This document shows, piece by piece, positions 5,326 to 6,005 of a DNA stretch of 6,005 nt. Source of the DNA: JBIQLO01 sp044464175 (GTDB lineage: Bacteria > Planctomycetota > Phycisphaerae > Tepidisphaerales > Tepidisphaeraceae); NCBI GenBank assembly GCA_044464175.1, contig JBIQLO010000228.1:1-6005 (forward strand), read 5' to 3'. The notes under the pieces are model-generated. The model worked only from the letters and a program-made list of their open reading frames with translations, did not search any database and had not been told where the DNA came from. How positions within the stretch are numbered: the first letter of the stretch is position 1; each line of letters starts with the position of its first letter. The translations under genes were made by a program, and so were the position numbers.

Positions 5326-5874
5326 TCACGCGGCCGGCGCGGCGGCCGACTCGCTTTCCTTGCCTTTTTCTTCGATGCTCTTGAGAATCCCGCCGATCGT
5401 GCCGCCGGGACCCTTCAAAGCGCCGGCCAGCGTGCGGCCCGGACCCAGCAGGGCGCTGACGATGTTGGCCACCGCCTCCTCGCGCGTCGGGAACTTGCTG
5501 ACCTTCTCCACCCCTTCCTCACCGGCGTAAACCTCGCCGTCGAAGAAGACACCGCGCAGCTCCAGCGCTTCGGTCTCCTTCTTTTCGTCGATCAGCAGCC
5601 GGGCGATGGCCGAGATGCTCACCTCGCCGTATACCAGGGCCGTGGGACCGTCCAGCAGGGCATCAAACCCCTTGAGCGCCCCTTCGTTCAGGACGCGCTT
5701 GGCCAGGGTATTGCGCACCACGGTCATGTGGACGTTCTTCTCGCGCAGCCGCCGGCGGATCAGGTTGTTGCGCACGGCGTCGATCCCGCGCGGGTTGATC
5801 ACCGCCACCGCTTCGACATCCTCGAAGCGCCGGCCCATATCCTTCATCATCAGGTCTTTGACTTTTTTGCTCAT
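5326..5874 (-). CDS. rplJ: 50S ribosomal protein L10 (uL10)
   Basis: A complete 182-residue uL10, the base of the L7/L12 stalk. It binds 23S rRNA with L11 and carries several L12 dimers on its C-terminal helix. The N-terminal RNA-binding domain is evident from VAVINPRGIDAVRNNLIRRR (23-42) and the family motif VVRNTLAKRVL (52-62). FDALLDGPTALVYG (70-83) is the usual mid-domain segment. The C-terminal helical region (~138-172) contains SALLGPGRTLAGALKG and ends in a Glu/Ser then Ala-rich tail. I chose MSKKVK as the start because family similarity begins there. The in-frame ATG at 5907 adds 11 residues that merely translate a heptamer repeat. The SD is weak (AGAAG about five bases upstream). It sits 86 bp after rplA and 186 bp before rplL. 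In many bacteria L10-L12 represses its own leader. Confidence 0.96.
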   Translation of the reverse strand: MSKKVKDLMMKDMGRRFEDVEAVAVINPRGIDAVRNNLIRRRLREKNVHMTVVRNTLAKRVLNEGALKGFDALLDGPTALVYGEVSISAIARLLIDEKKETEALELRGVFFDGEVYAGEEGVEKVSKFPTREEAVANIVSALLGPGRTLAGALKGPGGTIGGILKSIEEKGKESESAAAPAA

Positions 5875-5960
5875 GGATCTTCTCAGTTGGCAGTTGGCAA
5901 TCGGCAACTGGCAGTGACGCAGTTCTTCTTAACTGACGACTGCCGGCCGCGCGCGGTCAA
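5875..5960 (-). promoter_or_regulatory. rplA-rplJ spacer, position of the possible L10 leader, with hairpins
   Basis: This 86-bp gap is where the L10-L12 autoregulatory leader lies in other bacteria. I could not match it to the known L10 leader fold by eye. Visible elements are a GC-rich palindrome CCGCGCGCGG (5947-5956) soon after the rplA stop and a small hairpin CAGTT (5920-5924) with AACTG (5931-5935). A heptamer repeat array runs up to ten bases from the start codon. Within it, CAACTG (5905-5910) can pair with CAGTTG at 5891-5896 or at 5884-5889, giving two mutually exclusive hairpins just before the weak SD. Confidence 0.35.
5884..5911. repeat. Degenerate 7-bp tandem repeat upstream of rplJ
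   Basis: Four consecutive heptamers on the + strand read CAGTTGG, CAGTTGG, CAATCGG and CAACTGG, followed by a decaying CAGTGAC. The consensus is CARYYGG. The period and the terminal GG match the array between greA and the tRNA (3414-3448). Confidence 0.75.
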
Positions 5961-6005
5961 CTACGCAGTCACGCTCACCGGCACGGCCGGGCTCATGGTG
6001 GCCTT
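5961..6005 (-). CDS. rplA: 50S ribosomal protein L1 (uL1), C-terminal 14 residues (5' part outside the window)
   Basis: Reading the - strand from the right edge gives KATMSPAVPVSVTA and then TAG (5963-5961). This matches the typical uL1 ending, in which a conserved TMSPG-V-V/TMGPG-V-V type segment closes the protein. The position directly upstream of rplJ and rplL is the canonical rplA-rplJ-rplL order and makes the call firm despite the short length. L1 forms the L1 stalk at the ribosomal E site and in many bacteria represses its own operon. The rest of the gene lies beyond the window. Confidence 0.85.
   Translation of the reverse strand, partial: KATMSPAVPVSVTA

Noticed and set aside
5875..5907. 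11-residue extension of L10 from the ATG at 5907
   Set aside because: It translates the heptamer repeat; family similarity begins at MSKKVK (5874).
1..6005. Mobile elements, CRISPR arrays, toxin-antitoxin or defence genes
   Set aside because: No transposase, terminal inverted repeats, spacer-repeat pattern or relevant protein domain was seen on either strand.

Overview
The window is about 6 kb of GC-rich bacterial chromosome carrying ordinary housekeeping genes. Both strands are used and the intergenic gaps are short. Short degenerate heptamer repeats in the gaps, a TIM-barrel sugar isomerase/epimerase and a DUF3417-type glucan phosphorylase suggest a Planctomycetes-like or other environmental or candidate-phylum bacterium. 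That placement is an inference from style, not from a marker comparison.

Layout, left to right. The 3' end of an unrecognised + strand gene stops at 113. It converges on a complete alpha-glucan (glycogen) phosphorylase gene, glgP, on the - strand (183-2756). Divergent from glgP is greA (2940-3407, +), a transcript-cleavage factor. The two share a 183-bp intergenic region with back-to-back promoters whose -35 boxes overlap, and the greA leader is rich in hairpins. Sixty bp after greA lies a tRNA-Thr(UGU) gene (3468-3540, +). A 186-bp non-coding stretch with a 13-bp perfect stem-loop follows. Next, on the - strand, is a complete sugar isomerase/epimerase-family gene (3727-4584) with its own likely promoter. 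Last, also on the - strand and read from the right edge inward, is a ribosomal-protein operon: the last 14 codons of rplA (L1), then rplJ (L10) and rplL (L7/L12). A textbook intrinsic terminator closes it.

How the genes relate. rplA-rplJ-rplL encodes the L1 stalk protein and the L10-(L12)n stalk, and the order is canonical. The terminator right after rplL means that rpoB/rpoC do not follow directly, unlike the arrangement in many bacteria. GreA rescues backtracked RNA polymerase. GlgP mobilises storage glucan as glucose-1-phosphate. The isomerase probably acts in sugar catabolism, but its substrate cannot be read from the sequence.

I found no mobile element, CRISPR array, defence system or clearly novel multi-gene system. 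The observations most worth checking are in the non-coding DNA: a greA leader with a possible competing SD/anti-SD fold, 7-bp-period repeats in two (perhaps three) gaps, a G9 tract beside a promoter, and the uncoupling of rplJL from rpoBC.
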